The notes beneath the pieces are model-generated. The model searched no databases and was not told the DNA's origin. It was given only the letters and a program-made list of their open reading frames with translations. DNA of 64,000 nt from positions 558,001 through 622,000 of the forward strand of contig CAXXSY010000004.1 of the NCBI GenBank assembly GCA_963665015.2, written 5' to 3'. Shown here one piece after another: positions 53,813-63,309 of the stretch (positions are counted from its first letter, which is position 1; each line of letters begins with the position of its first letter). Origin of the DNA: G963662655 sp963665015 (GTDB taxonomy: Bacteria > Cloacimonadota > Cloacimonadia > Cloacimonadales > JAIOQZ01). The position numbers were made by a program, and so were the translations under genes.

Positions 53813-56158
53813 CTACTTCAGTAACAAAACCTTACGCGTTTCGATGGTGTCATCCGTCTCCAACCGGATGAAATAGACACCGGACGACTGACCGTCCGCA
53901 TTCCAGGTCACGGTATTCGATCCCTTTTGTCCTCGCGTCTGCAACTGCTCGACCTTTCGTCCCCGAACATCGTACATGGTGAACGTCACGGTACGTTTTT
54001 CCGGCAGGGAGTAGTGGATTATCGTCGTGGGGTTGAACGGATTCGGTATCGCTTCGAAGTGGGTCTGAATCGGCTGCAAGACCTCTTCATCGACTGCCGC
54101 CTGGTCGTACACGATGAAATCGGGTATCGTCAGGGTGTGGCTCTCGTCTCCGCTGGAGACGGTCAGGCTGACGGTGTATTCGCCGAAACTCTCGTAGGTG
54201 AAATACGGATACTGCTCGTCGGAATCGACCGAGCCGTCGCCATCCAGGTCCCAAGCCCAGGTTAGATCGCGCCCGCCGGATCGATCCACGAAACGATACG
54301 TCCGCAAGCGTGTACCGTAGATACGATAGACGTCGAAATCCGCCCGCACGGGAGATGTCGCGGCTTTTCCCTCCAGCCAGAAAAGTTCCGAACCGGTCAC
54401 GACCGCGATATCCATGAAGGAATCTCCGTTGAAATCGTGTGCGGTAACGCATCGGGCGCCGGGAAGATCGAACGTGTGGGAGGTGAAATCGAGTACGGTG
54501 GATTTCTGCCACCAATAAATGGTTCCGGGGTCATCCCCGCAGCCGATTACATCCGGCTCACCGTCGTAGTCGAAGTCAACGGCTTCGATCCATCGTGCGC
54601 CAGGGACATCGCCGGAGATCGGAGTCTGGAAGAAATTGCCGTTCGACTGGCGCCACATTTTCACGCGATTATCCATCCTGGAAGCAGCAATAACGTCCGG
54701 CACATCGTCATGGTTCATGTCGGCGGTGTCCACACAGGCTGCGCCGTCGAACGACGAATCGAGTCCCCTCCGCGTATAACCCTCATCGCCCAGATTCTCC
54801 CACCAGCGAACACCGTCGTCGTTGTATCCACCCGCGACCACATCGAGATCGAAGTCGCCGTCCTTGTCGAAGAACTGCACCGCCTGATAGGAGTCCTCGT
54901 CATCGGGCAGATGCACGGGATCCTCGAAATTCATCGCGCCGCTATTCTCGTAGAGGAATATCCCGCCTTCGGTCGTATCTCCGACACCGCAGATCACATC
55001 GACATCGTCGTCCTGGTCGAAGTCACCCGCGTCCAGTGAGCGCACATACGTCAAATCGTCATCGATCACATGCTCGGTAAGAAACTCGCCGATTTCGATC
55101 CAGCCGACCTTGCCGCTCTCCATGCAGCCGTACAGGATGTCCTTGTCCTGGTCGTCATCCATATCGACCGACCGTATGCGGCAGATTCCGGGATAGTTGC
55201 CCGGGAGGATTCCGGGAGAGAAACCGCCAGCGCCATCACCAAGCCAGTAATGAACCTGATCCGTACCACCCGCGACGATGTCCTGATAGCCGTCGTCGTC
55301 GATGTCCGCGAGGCAGAGGTTGTCCGCGTTGTTCAGGTTTGCTTCGAGGATGTGCGTCTCGAATTGGAAAGGATCCCCGAGGCTGACGAAGGTCAGGAAG
55401 CTGCCGTCGAAATTCGGTATCGCGAGCTCGTTCGCGCGGGCGTTGTAGCATAAGCCTGCCGGAGCTTCCAATCCGGTGGCGACGGTCTCTGGTTCACCGG
55501 TCAGGTCGTTGCCCCATTTCATGACGCTCTGGTTCCTGTGGCAGGCGAGGTAGAAGTTGCCTTCGTAATCGATGTTGATACCGTCGAAGCGTCCGATCGT
55601 TTCAACCGCGGTTTCGACTGCCTGCGTCTCCAGATCGTAGGTCGTGATCGGTGCGTTAAGGGCCCAGGAGGCGATGACCAGGCGGTGATTGGTACGGTCG
55701 AAAACCAGGTCCTGAACGAGGTCGGGAAGCCCCTCCGAGACGACCATCTCGCTGGTTTCCGTCTCCGGATCGACCCTGTGCAGCCTGCCGACGGTATCCA
55801 GCACGTAGATGTAGCCGCTGTCGTCCGAGGTGATGCCGTCAAGGCCGTTTACGCACGAGATATAGAGGTTCATGATCAATTCGCCGTTCTCCAGGGAGTA
55901 GCTTTTGAGCCGGTTGCCGCTGGAGATGTATAGACGGTCTCTGCGTAGATGGATTCCAAGTATCTGCCCGAGATCTTCCAGAAACGCGGTCTGGTTCCCC
56001 TCGTCGTCGATTGCGACGATCTTGCTGTTTCCCCAGCAGGAGACAAGGTATCGATCGTGCTCGTAATCATATACGATGCTCTCGGGATTGTCGATCAGAT
56101 CCTGTCCGAACGCGGACAGTGCAAGTGCACATAAGAACAGTGTAATAAAAGCTTTCAT
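53813..56158 (-). CDS. Secreted FG-GAP/PKD protein with type IX-like sorting tail
   Basis: 781 residues from ATG 56158 (GAGGAGG 6 bases upstream; the earlier ATG at 56164 abuts it). Signal peptide MKAFITLFLCALALSAFGQD. Residues about 20-280 look like an NHL/SMP-30-type beta-propeller (IVYDYEHDRYLVSCWGNSK, GLDGITSDDSGYIYVLD). Residues 285-620 hold seven FG-GAP/VCBS units with calcium-type D-x-D-x-D-G loops (ADIDDDGYQDIVAGG, DFNGDSFMDIAVV). A PKD domain follows (WAWDLDGDGSVDSDEQYPYF), then the tail NPFNPTTIIHYSL, RGRKVEQL, WNADGQ, SSGVYFIRL, VLLLK. Probable surface binding protein. Confidence 0.88.
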   Translation of the reverse strand: MKAFITLFLCALALSAFGQDLIDNPESIVYDYEHDRYLVSCWGNSKIVAIDDEGNQTAFLEDLGQILGIHLRRDRLYISSGNRLKSYSLENGELIMNLYISCVNGLDGITSDDSGYIYVLDTVGRLHRVDPETETSEMVVSEGLPDLVQDLVFDRTNHRLVIASWALNAPITTYDLETQAVETAVETIGRFDGINIDYEGNFYLACHRNQSVMKWGNDLTGEPETVATGLEAPAGLCYNARANELAIPNFDGSFLTFVSLGDPFQFETHILEANLNNADNLCLADIDDDGYQDIVAGGTDQVHYWLGDGAGGFSPGILPGNYPGICRIRSVDMDDDQDKDILYGCMESGKVGWIEIGEFLTEHVIDDDLTYVRSLDAGDFDQDDDVDVICGVGDTTEGGIFLYENSGAMNFEDPVHLPDDEDSYQAVQFFDKDGDFDLDVVAGGYNDDGVRWWENLGDEGYTRRGLDSSFDGAACVDTADMNHDDVPDVIAASRMDNRVKMWRQSNGNFFQTPISGDVPGARWIEAVDFDYDGEPDVIGCGDDPGTIYWWQKSTVLDFTSHTFDLPGARCVTAHDFNGDSFMDIAVVTGSELFWLEGKAATSPVRADFDVYRIYGTRLRTYRFVDRSGGRDLTWAWDLDGDGSVDSDEQYPYFTYESFGEYTVSLTVSSGDESHTLTIPDFIVYDQAAVDEEVLQPIQTHFEAIPNPFNPTTIIHYSLPEKRTVTFTMYDVRGRKVEQLQTRGQKGSNTVTWNADGQSSGVYFIRLETDDTIETRKVLLLK

Positions 56159-56258
56159 CTTCATCCTCCTCGCGTAGAAAGGCTTTCGCCGGTGAATCAG
56201 TGTTTTCGTAATTAACCCCCGTTCACCTTTATGCAAAACTCCTGCCACTCGAGGAGGG

Positions 56259-58364
56259 CTAGCGCGAGAGAAGCTCCTTCAGCGTGGTTACGCCGGGGAT
56301 CAAACCCGGCTCTGACCGCCAGTTGCTTGAAGAATGCCTGTAAGCCACGACACGGTAGAACATTGCATCGGCGAATTGATATACGCCGTAGTGGTAGTAT
56401 TGACTTGCTGTGGTATAGCCGTGGAAGAAGAAGAGGTCGTCCTCGTCTGGACGCTCGCTGTAGAAAACCAGGTACCCGTCCGGCCGCGCGGGTTCGCCCT
56501 CGACAGTGGTCGAAACCGGCTGCCAGGTCAGCTTGACATCGTTATGGATGGTCTGGATGGTCACATCCGTGGGAGCCGCGAATTCTTGCGGTGGCTGGAC
56601 GGAGTATGGATCGACGGTGATCTGCAAGTTGCCGTCCGCCATATATGCCGGCGAGAATCCGATAATCTCCCCGATGGGCGTCTGGAGCGAAACATGCGAA
56701 AGCGCGATTCCGTCTTCGATGATGAAAGAGAGGTCGCTTCGGTCGGGGAGTTCCGACTCGATAACGATCAGAAGCGTGTCTCCGTAAAGGAATGATTCGA
56801 AATCGAGCTGTTGGCGCCGGCACCAGAAATCGCCAAAGTCTTCCATGGTGGTGAAGAGGATATCGTCCGGTAGATTCTCAATGAACATCCGTTCCCGTGC
56901 GAGCTTCCAGTCACGATTGGGATGGATCAGGAGATTCGTCGGCGCGTTGTTCTGCGCGTTGCGTTCGGTAATGTCGATCCACATGTCGTACATTTCCTGC
57001 TGTGTTTCTTCGTCCCAGCCCACGTCCGAGATGGTCATGGGGATTTCCAGGATGTTGGAGACATCCTCGTTGTACGAGAGGCTGTACGTCATGTAGTAGG
57101 GAAAGTTGGTGAGGACGTCGTTGGCGCTCATCGAAGAATCGAAGTGATAACCGAGCGAATCCAGGATATTGATTTGCATGGGATTGAATGAAAGGTGACC
57201 GCTACGGAATCCCATCACATTCGCTCCGAGATCTTGCACAAGCAGATCCCGGGATACTTCCAGCTCTCCATACACCGTTCCGCCCTCGGTATATTCTCCA
57301 TTATAGTGAGGCCGGTAGTTGATCGTGTCGTTTCCGGTGGTGCCGACGGGAAAGATCGTCTCGCTGTTGAAATCCGGTGCGTGGGTAACGGAATGGGAAC
57401 CGATCGTGTGATTGTATGACGCTATCTGGTTGAGTTCGACAAGGTTTTCCGGCGTCCAGAGGTTACCGATATAGTAGTCGCTGAAATACCGGGTGGTGAT
57501 GTTATAGGTCGTGGGCACATCGTGCAGACGTTCCATCTGCGCGAATTCGACGCACCAGTTGATCGCGGTCTGGCTATCGACGTCGTGGGTGATCAGCATG
57601 GCGGAGCGACTATTTCCTGGAATGGTGTACTTCCAGGAGGCATGCGGGGTGTGGAGCCGGTAGATAGCGCGCATGACGAAGAAAAAGGTATCGGAGGTCG
57701 GCTCGAATCCGTTAGAGTAGGTGCGGTTGGCGTTGTAGTCCTTGTCCAGTTGATTCCGCAAAATCACATCCTTGAAGCTGACACCCAGCGTGTAGGCGAA
57801 TCCGTTTCCGTATGCGTTTTTCACGGCCGCGACGGTTCCGTCTTCATAGAGCGCGAAAGGATCGCCGGTGGTTGTCTGGTAGCTTGTCGTGGAGATGACT
57901 TCGACGAACGAATTGCTACCCAGGCAGATTTCCTGTTCGAGCGGATCGTCCAGCATCTCGTAGCCCGGGGTGTCGGCCTGCCAGGTGAGAAAGCGCCGGT
58001 CGTTCTGCTGCGAATATCCGTCGATTCCGAAGAGATCGTACAGGTTGGAGTCCTGCATGCGCGGCGCGATGACGATGCCGCCCTGCTGAACGTAGTCGAT
58101 AAGCTGCGCGGTTTCCGTGGTGTTCAGGCTGGATGAAGAGAGCCGGGAGGTGAATACAACATATTGATACGCCGATCCCTCCTGAACGGTGGAAACGATC
58201 GTAAACGGCACGCCGGCGGCATCGAGCAGGTGTCGTACCGAGATCAGCTTCGAGTTCTCGGCTCGAAACCAGTCTTCCAGGTTGTAAACGGCGACCTCGC
58301 GCTTGAGTCCGTATAAATTCAAGCCGCAGACCAGAATGAGAAACAGTACAAAAAGCTTTCGCAT
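56259..58364 (-). CDS. Secreted polysaccharide deacetylase with amidotransferase-like N-domain and Fn3 domain
   Basis: 701 residues from ATG 58364 (GAGGGA upstream). Signal peptide RKLFVLFLILVCGLNLYG. Residues 25-235 resemble a glutamine-amidotransferase/trehalose-utilisation-like flavodoxin fold (LIDYVQQGGIVIAPRM). Residues 255-460 are a NodB-type deacetylase: catalytic/metal LITHDVDSQ (259-263), metal motif TIGSHSVTHAPD and GFRSGHLSFNP. Near 590-690 is a fibronectin type III domain (PTDVTIQTIHNDVKLTWQPV). No sorting tail is present, so it may stay periplasmic. Likely removes N-acetyl or O-acetyl groups from a glycan. Confidence 0.82.
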   Translation of the reverse strand: MRKLFVLFLILVCGLNLYGLKREVAVYNLEDWFRAENSKLISVRHLLDAAGVPFTIVSTVQEGSAYQYVVFTSRLSSSSLNTTETAQLIDYVQQGGIVIAPRMQDSNLYDLFGIDGYSQQNDRRFLTWQADTPGYEMLDDPLEQEICLGSNSFVEVISTTSYQTTTGDPFALYEDGTVAAVKNAYGNGFAYTLGVSFKDVILRNQLDKDYNANRTYSNGFEPTSDTFFFVMRAIYRLHTPHASWKYTIPGNSRSAMLITHDVDSQTAINWCVEFAQMERLHDVPTTYNITTRYFSDYYIGNLWTPENLVELNQIASYNHTIGSHSVTHAPDFNSETIFPVGTTGNDTINYRPHYNGEYTEGGTVYGELEVSRDLLVQDLGANVMGFRSGHLSFNPMQINILDSLGYHFDSSMSANDVLTNFPYYMTYSLSYNEDVSNILEIPMTISDVGWDEETQQEMYDMWIDITERNAQNNAPTNLLIHPNRDWKLARERMFIENLPDDILFTTMEDFGDFWCRRQQLDFESFLYGDTLLIVIESELPDRSDLSFIIEDGIALSHVSLQTPIGEIIGFSPAYMADGNLQITVDPYSVQPPQEFAAPTDVTIQTIHNDVKLTWQPVSTTVEGEPARPDGYLVFYSERPDEDDLFFFHGYTTASQYYHYGVYQFADAMFYRVVAYRHSSSNWRSEPGLIPGVTTLKELLSR

Positions 58365-58585
58365 ATCAATTCCCTCGATCTTATTCCCGACATTTCCCAC
58401 GATAAAATAACAGAATTTCCGCGCAAGAGAAACCTTTCGTTTTTAGTTTGCTGAACTTCACCGATTGAATGACGAATGTCGCTTTGGCGGCTCGAAAAGC
58501 GTGCCACACGATAAAAAATCTTGCGGAAAATGGATACGTAATAAAAGTGGATTCAAAATGTGAAATATATTTCCATGGAGGAATT

Positions 58586-59731
58586 ATGGATTATTTTCTG
58601 ACCGAAGAACAGCTCGAGATCAAAGACCTCGCACGCCAGGTGGCGGAAGAGAAACTCAAACCGTTGCGTCAGCATCTCGACGAAAATAACGAATTCTCGT
58701 GGGACGTGGTCAAAGCCATTGCCCAGACCGACCTCTTTGCCATCCTCGTACCGGAAGAGTACGGCGGAATCAGCGGCAAGGTGCTCGACCTCTCCATCGT
58801 GACCGAAGAGCTCAGCCGCGTTGACGCAGGCTCGGCGCTCGGATTCGGCGCGACCGGACTCGGTATGTACCCCATCCTCATCAGCGGCTCGGAAGAACAA
58901 AAACAGAAATACCTGCCCGACGTAGCCAACGGAACCCGTCTCTGTGCCTTCGGGCTCACCGAAGCCAACGCAGGCTCCGACGCCGGCGGCATCGAGACCA
59001 CCGCGGTTCTCGACGGCGACCACTACGTGCTCAACGGCACCAAGCAGTGGATCACCAATGGCGGCGAGGCGGACATTTACACCGTTTTCGCGCTTACCGA
59101 CAAGGCCAAGGGTGCCCGTGGCGCGTCCTGCATCATCGTCGAGAAAGGAACCCCGGGCTTTAGCTTCGGCAAGAAGGAAGACAAGATGGGTATCCGCGCG
59201 TCCGCGACCCGCGAACTGATCTTCGAGGACTGCCGCGTGCCCAAGGAAAACCTGATCGGCAAGGAAGGCATGGGCTTCATGATCGCGATGAAGACTTTTG
59301 ACAAGTCGCGTCCGATGGTGGGATCGCAGGCCGTCGGAATCGCGCAGGGAGCTTACGAGGAAGCGGCTAAGTACTCCAAGGAGCGCAAGCAGTTCGGCAA
59401 GCCGATCTCCAGCTTCCAGGCCATCCAGTTCATGCTGGCGGACATGGCGACCCAGATCGAGGCCGCGCGCGCGCTCGTTTACGCCACCAGCCGCATGATC
59501 GATTCGGGTTGCAAACGCTTCAGCAAAGAATCCGCCATGTGCAAGACTTTCGCGTCCGACGTCGCCATGAAGGTTACCGTCGATGCCGTGCAAATCCTCG
59601 GCGGATACGGCTACATGAAGGAATACCCGGTCGAGAAGATGATGCGTGACGCCAAGATCACACAGATATACGAAGGCACCAACCAGGTCCAGCGCACCAT
59701 CATCGCATCCAACCTGCTCAAAGAATTCTAA
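58586..59731 (+). CDS. Acyl-CoA dehydrogenase (short/medium chain type)
   Basis: 381 residues from ATG 58586 (GGAGGAA upstream); an in-frame start at 58469 adds an AT-rich non-conserved leader. Typical family blocks: CAFGLTEANAGSDAGGIETT, KQWITNGGEADIYTVFA, GIRASATRELIFEDCRVP and the catalytic glutamate in IYEGTNQVQRTIIASNL. Oxidises acyl-CoA to enoyl-CoA, passing electrons to an electron-transfer flavoprotein that is not in the window. It is a single gene with its own terminator. Confidence 0.95.
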   Translation: MDYFLTEEQLEIKDLARQVAEEKLKPLRQHLDENNEFSWDVVKAIAQTDLFAILVPEEYGGISGKVLDLSIVTEELSRVDAGSALGFGATGLGMYPILISGSEEQKQKYLPDVANGTRLCAFGLTEANAGSDAGGIETTAVLDGDHYVLNGTKQWITNGGEADIYTVFALTDKAKGARGASCIIVEKGTPGFSFGKKEDKMGIRASATRELIFEDCRVPKENLIGKEGMGFMIAMKTFDKSRPMVGSQAVGIAQGAYEEAAKYSKERKQFGKPISSFQAIQFMLADMATQIEAARALVYATSRMIDSGCKRFSKESAMCKTFASDVAMKVTVDAVQILGGYGYMKEYPVEKMMRDAKITQIYEGTNQVQRTIIASNLLKEF

Positions 59732-59750
59732 TCGGCTATCAGCATATGAT

Positions 59751-59784
59751 AAACCTCCGTGAGAAGCCTCGCGGAGGTTTTTTC
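59751..59784 (+). terminator. Rho-independent terminator
   Basis: Stem AACCTCCG (59752-59759) / CGGAGGTT (59772-59779) followed by TTTT, 20 bases after the acyl-CoA dehydrogenase stop. Confidence 0.85.
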
Positions 59785-59817
59785 TTCACCCCCCTGACAA
59801 GGGGGGACAAAGGGGGG

Positions 59818-60900
59818 TTATTCCTTGCTCTCTTCTTCTTCGTCGTCCTTCGTCAACGCGATGAAGTCGGGGTCGTCCCAGTAGGCTTTGAGATCCAAGT
59901 TCTTACGAGCTTTCTTTTTATGTAGAGGATTAAGTCCGAATGCTTTAATTAAATCATCAAGCATCTGTTGTTTTTGTCCCAAGCGCGCAAATGAATTAGC
60001 CCTGAATTCCCAAGCATTAATATCTTGAGGATCTAGCTCGATAGCTTTATTATAACACTCAATTGCCTCTTCGAATTTTTGTGTAGCATGGTACATTGCA
60101 CCTCTATATACCCATAATTCGCTACTACTATGACGATATTGGGTTGCTCGATGTAACAAGCAATGCATTGCGCTTGTGTCGCCGGCCCACCACGCAGATC
60201 GAACTCCCTTAAGATACCAATCAATCCTTTCTGGATATATTTCGAGGAATTTTTCTGCGTCAGATAACGCTGTCTTATACTTACCAAGCGCCATACTAGC
60301 GATCCATCTTTTTTCATATATTTCCGCAGGAATGTCACTATTAAAGAAGCGAAGAATATTCGTATTTATCAAATACTCACGAAAGTCATCCTCGATACTA
60401 GCATCAAGTGGTATCTTTTTCTTCGCAAAATCCTCAATTTGATAGTTAGCATCAATAATATGACCACTTAATCTCCTTGTCTGTTCATGTATTCCAGAAA
60501 TTATAATATCATATTCTGCCTTACTCTTTTCCCATTCGATCTTGACCTTATTCATATGTAGAGAAAGCTCCTCCTTGAACTGCCGAATATCCTTCAAGTT
60601 ATTGTACCCAAAGAATCCCGCAATAACTATCATTATTGCCAGCGCGGCAAGAATTACTCCCATAGCGCCCAAGAACTGATCAAGCATCTGAGCTCGAAAC
60701 ATCGCCTGTTCCTGGCGCTCATCAAGCATTTCTTTCACATCCTCAGCGTTAATTCCACTTGGCGCAGCCACCGTCGTATCCCTCGCCATATTCACAGTCA
60801 GAACGATGGGCTGAGGATTGCCTTTATCTACGTAAACGGTTTCGACGACGGACGCGCACGCGGCGCAGCAGATGATTATAACAAGCCATACGGATCGCAT
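59818..60900 (-). CDS. Membrane-associated TPR protein
   Basis: 360 residues from ATG 60900 (CCGGAGG upstream). The N-terminal hydrophobic stretch SVWLVIIICCAACAS may be a lipoprotein signal (Cys15, lipobox not canonical). There is a second membrane helix at about 75-100 (MGVILAALAIMIVIAGFFGY), a coiled coil, then TPR repeats in the C-terminal half (WVYRGAMYHATQKFEEAIEC, INAWEFRANSFARLGQKQQM). The tail is acidic (DDEEEESKE). Much of the gene is AT-richer than its surroundings, suggesting acquisition. Function unknown. Confidence 0.75.
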   Translation of the reverse strand: MRSVWLVIIICCAACASVVETVYVDKGNPQPIVLTVNMARDTTVAAPSGINAEDVKEMLDERQEQAMFRAQMLDQFLGAMGVILAALAIMIVIAGFFGYNNLKDIRQFKEELSLHMNKVKIEWEKSKAEYDIIISGIHEQTRRLSGHIIDANYQIEDFAKKKIPLDASIEDDFREYLINTNILRFFNSDIPAEIYEKRWIASMALGKYKTALSDAEKFLEIYPERIDWYLKGVRSAWWAGDTSAMHCLLHRATQYRHSSSELWVYRGAMYHATQKFEEAIECYNKAIELDPQDINAWEFRANSFARLGQKQQMLDDLIKAFGLNPLHKKKARKNLDLKAYWDDPDFIALTKDDEEEESKE

Positions 60901-60989
60901 AAGAACCTCCGGGGTGTGGATGCGCAATGTATGAATCGGGTGGTGAAATATGTCAAATCTTTTACTTTTGTCCGCACAGGAGATGCGTT

Positions 60990-61079
60990 CGATCCCGCTA
61001 CGTCCGTGGTGTTCCGTGACTTTATTCTCGTGTCCGGTAGTCTGGAAGTAGCGGTATATTCACGGACGTAGCGGGATCG
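60990..61079. repeat. 19-bp perfect inverted repeat, 52-base spacer
   Basis: CGATCCCGCTACGTCCGTG (60990-61008) and its exact complement CACGGACGTAGCGGGATCG (61061-61079). Too long to be chance; could be a small mobile element end pair or a strong transcript hairpin. It lies in the gene-free stretch 60901-61476, with the next repeat; no credible gene is seen there. Confidence 0.75.
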
Positions 61080-61163
61080 GGCGTAGATTCGTAGGGGATT
61101 CGATTTGTCAGACTTCGTCTGAAAATCACAGTGGTTGACCATCTGCGAGCGCCCGCCTCTCAT

Positions 61164-61201
61164 CTCCCTCTTCCCGCTTGCGGGAGAGGGCCGGGGTGAG
61201 G
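61164..61201. repeat. REP-like GC-rich palindrome
   Basis: CTCCCTCTTCCCGC-TT-GCGGGAGAGGG followed by CCGGGGTGAGG, a REP-type dispersed palindrome widely found in bacterial intergenic DNA. Confidence 0.6.
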
Positions 61202-61476
61202 GTCTCCTTCCTCATCGGGCTGAAGCAGGGTTTTCCCTGTCGTCATCGCGTGTATTTCCATGGTGATAGGGGTGCGTTGCGGGTGGGTTTGGGTTGCAGG
61301 ATTAGACTTGACAAAAACGGATCGGCCCAAATGAGTGGATGCGCGCATGAAGTGTGCGGGGAGGCGGTTCCGGACGCGCACCGGGGCAGTTTGTGGCTCT
61401 GGATTGCCGGAGAATCTCCCGCGGTACGCCTTCTGCCATTTTGACGAACGAACACCGAACGAATAAGGACGACACA

Positions 61477-62622
61477 GTGAAAAAAGCACTCATCACCGGG
61501 ATCACCGGTCAGGACGGCGCCTATCTAGCCGATTTTCTTCTGAAGAAGGGCTACAAGGTGCACGGTCTCAAGCGCCGGAGTTCCCTTTTCAACACCGCCC
61601 GCATCGACCACCTTTTCGCGCCGGAACGCAATCCGGACAACCAGTTCACTTTCTCCTACGGCGACCTGACGGACGCCACCAACATGACCCGCATCATTCA
61701 GGACTTTCAACCCGACGAGATATACAATCTGGCCGCGCAGAGTCACGTGAAGGTCAGCTTCGACACGCCCGAATACACGGGCAACGCGGACGGACTGGGC
61801 ACGCTGCGGCTACTGGAAGCGCTCCGCATTCTGGGCATGAACGAGGCCCGCATCTACCAGGCCTCCACGAGCGAGCTTTTCGGCAAGGTTCAGGAGACGC
61901 CCCAGCGCGAGACCACGCCGTTCTACCCGCGCTCGCCGTACGGCGTCGCCAAGCTCTACGCCTACTGGATCACGGTCAACTACCGCGAGGCCTACGGCAT
62001 GCACGCCAGCAACGGCATCCTGTTCAACCACGAGTCACCCATCCGCGGGGAGACCTTCGTCACGCGCAAGATCACCCGCGCCGCGGCCAACATCGCGCTG
62101 GGCATCCAGAGCAAGGTGTCGCTGGGCAACCTGAACTCGATTCGCGACTGGGGCCACGCCGAGGACTTCGTGCGGGCCATGTGGATGATCCTGCAGCAGG
62201 ACGAGCCGGACGACTACGTCATCGCGACCGGCGTGGGAACCACCGTGCGCGAGTTCGTGCAGAAGGCGTTCGCCTGCATCGGCATGGACATCGTCTTCCG
62301 GGGCGAGGGCGTCGATGAGATCGGCGTGCTGGACAGCATCGACGGCGAGCTTTTCGAGCGCGAGGCCGGCTCTTCGCCGGACCACCTTAAGCCGGGGCAG
62401 ACCATCGTGCGGGTGGACCCGTTCTACTTCCGTCCCACGGAGGTCGATCTGCTTTTGGGCGACCCGACCAAGGCGCGCGAGAAGCTGGGCTGGGAGCCCG
62501 TCCGAACGCTGGACGACCTGGTTCGGGACATGATGAAGTCCGACATGCGCACCACCCGTCAGGCCAAGCATCTCCGGGAGGGCGGATTCAAGATATTCCA
62601 GTGCGTGGAAGACGTGCTGTAG
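61477..62622 (+). CDS. gmd: GDP-mannose 4,6-dehydratase
   Basis: 381 residues from GTG 61477; the ORF extends upstream but that part is not conserved. Family blocks: KALITGITGQDGAYLADFLL, KGYKVHGLKRRSSLFNT, ARIYQASTSELFGKVQETPQ, the catalytic YxxxK in FYPRSPYGVAKLYAYW, and GILFNHESPIRGETFVTRKI. Makes GDP-4-keto-6-deoxymannose, precursor of fucose, rhamnose, perosamine or colitose. It begins a sugar locus with the epimerase and aminotransferase genes downstream. No fucose synthase is seen in the window. Confidence 0.96.
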   Translation: MKKALITGITGQDGAYLADFLLKKGYKVHGLKRRSSLFNTARIDHLFAPERNPDNQFTFSYGDLTDATNMTRIIQDFQPDEIYNLAAQSHVKVSFDTPEYTGNADGLGTLRLLEALRILGMNEARIYQASTSELFGKVQETPQRETTPFYPRSPYGVAKLYAYWITVNYREAYGMHASNGILFNHESPIRGETFVTRKITRAAANIALGIQSKVSLGNLNSIRDWGHAEDFVRAMWMILQQDEPDDYVIATGVGTTVREFVQKAFACIGMDIVFRGEGVDEIGVLDSIDGELFEREAGSSPDHLKPGQTIVRVDPFYFRPTEVDLLLGDPTKAREKLGWEPVRTLDDLVRDMMKSDMRTTRQAKHLREGGFKIFQCVEDVL

Positions 62623-62747
62623 CCTTGTGCTTACGGCGGTTTCGGGCGTCAAAAAAAGAATTGACATCTGCATTGTGGTTATCAATAGCTGCACGCACAG
62701 AGTCGAGAAAACATCAAAAGCTCTAATTGCGAAAAGAGGACGGAAAG

Positions 62748-63296
62748 ATGATCCAACATATTGAAAGACATAAAGTTCTTCCGGAAGTATTGATTGTTCA
62801 GCCGGAGCTTTTCGAAGATTACCGGGGATACTTTCTGGAGTTGTACAACCGCCAGGAGTATTCCGAGGCTTTTTCCCGCTTCGGCTACGATATCGATTTC
62901 GTTCAGGACGACGTATCGCTTTCCACGAAGGACGTGATTCGCGGGATTCACGGGGACAAGGTCACCTACAAGCTCGTGCAATGCATTCGCGGCTCGGTGC
63001 TTCTCGGGGTTGTGGACGCAAGGCCCGAGTCGCCGAACTATCTGAAGCACTTCACCCTTGTCATCAACGAGCACAACCGCCTTCAGGTAATGATCCCGGC
63101 CCGGTTCGGCAACAGCTATCGGTGTCTTACGGACCAATGCGCTTTTTATTACAAGCAATCGTCCTATTATCAGGGCGCCGATCAGCAGTTCACCCTGCGT
63201 CTGGACGACCCCAAAATCGGCATCGATTGGGGAATAGAGCTCGACAGAGCGATTATCTCGAAACGAGATAGAGAAGCCAATTTAGTTAGCCAATAA
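62748..63296 (+). CDS. RfbC-like nucleotide-sugar 3,5-epimerase family protein
   Basis: 182 residues from ATG 62748 (AGAGGA 7 bases upstream). The cupin fold of dTDP-4-keto-6-deoxy-sugar epimerases is visible: FEDYRGYFLELYNRQEY, the catalytic-type His in VIRGIHGDKVTYKLVQCIRG, VVDARPESPNYLKHF and VMIPARFGNSYRCL. The usual Y-x-C-x-x-x-Y region is replaced by FYYKQSSYYQG. Given the gmd neighbour, the substrate may be a GDP-linked sugar rather than dTDP (inference). Confidence 0.8.
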   Translation: MIQHIERHKVLPEVLIVQPELFEDYRGYFLELYNRQEYSEAFSRFGYDIDFVQDDVSLSTKDVIRGIHGDKVTYKLVQCIRGSVLLGVVDARPESPNYLKHFTLVINEHNRLQVMIPARFGNSYRCLTDQCAFYYKQSSYYQGADQQFTLRLDDPKIGIDWGIELDRAIISKRDREANLVSQ

Positions 63297-63309
63297 AGGG
63301 AGGATAACA

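Noticed and set aside
61354..61476. N-terminal extension of gmd
   Set aside because: Precedes the conserved start and runs through repeat-derived sequence; not conserved in Gmd proteins.
62661..62690. TTGACA before the epimerase gene as a promoter
   Set aside because: No -10 hexamer at 16-18 bases; the gene may be read from gmd.
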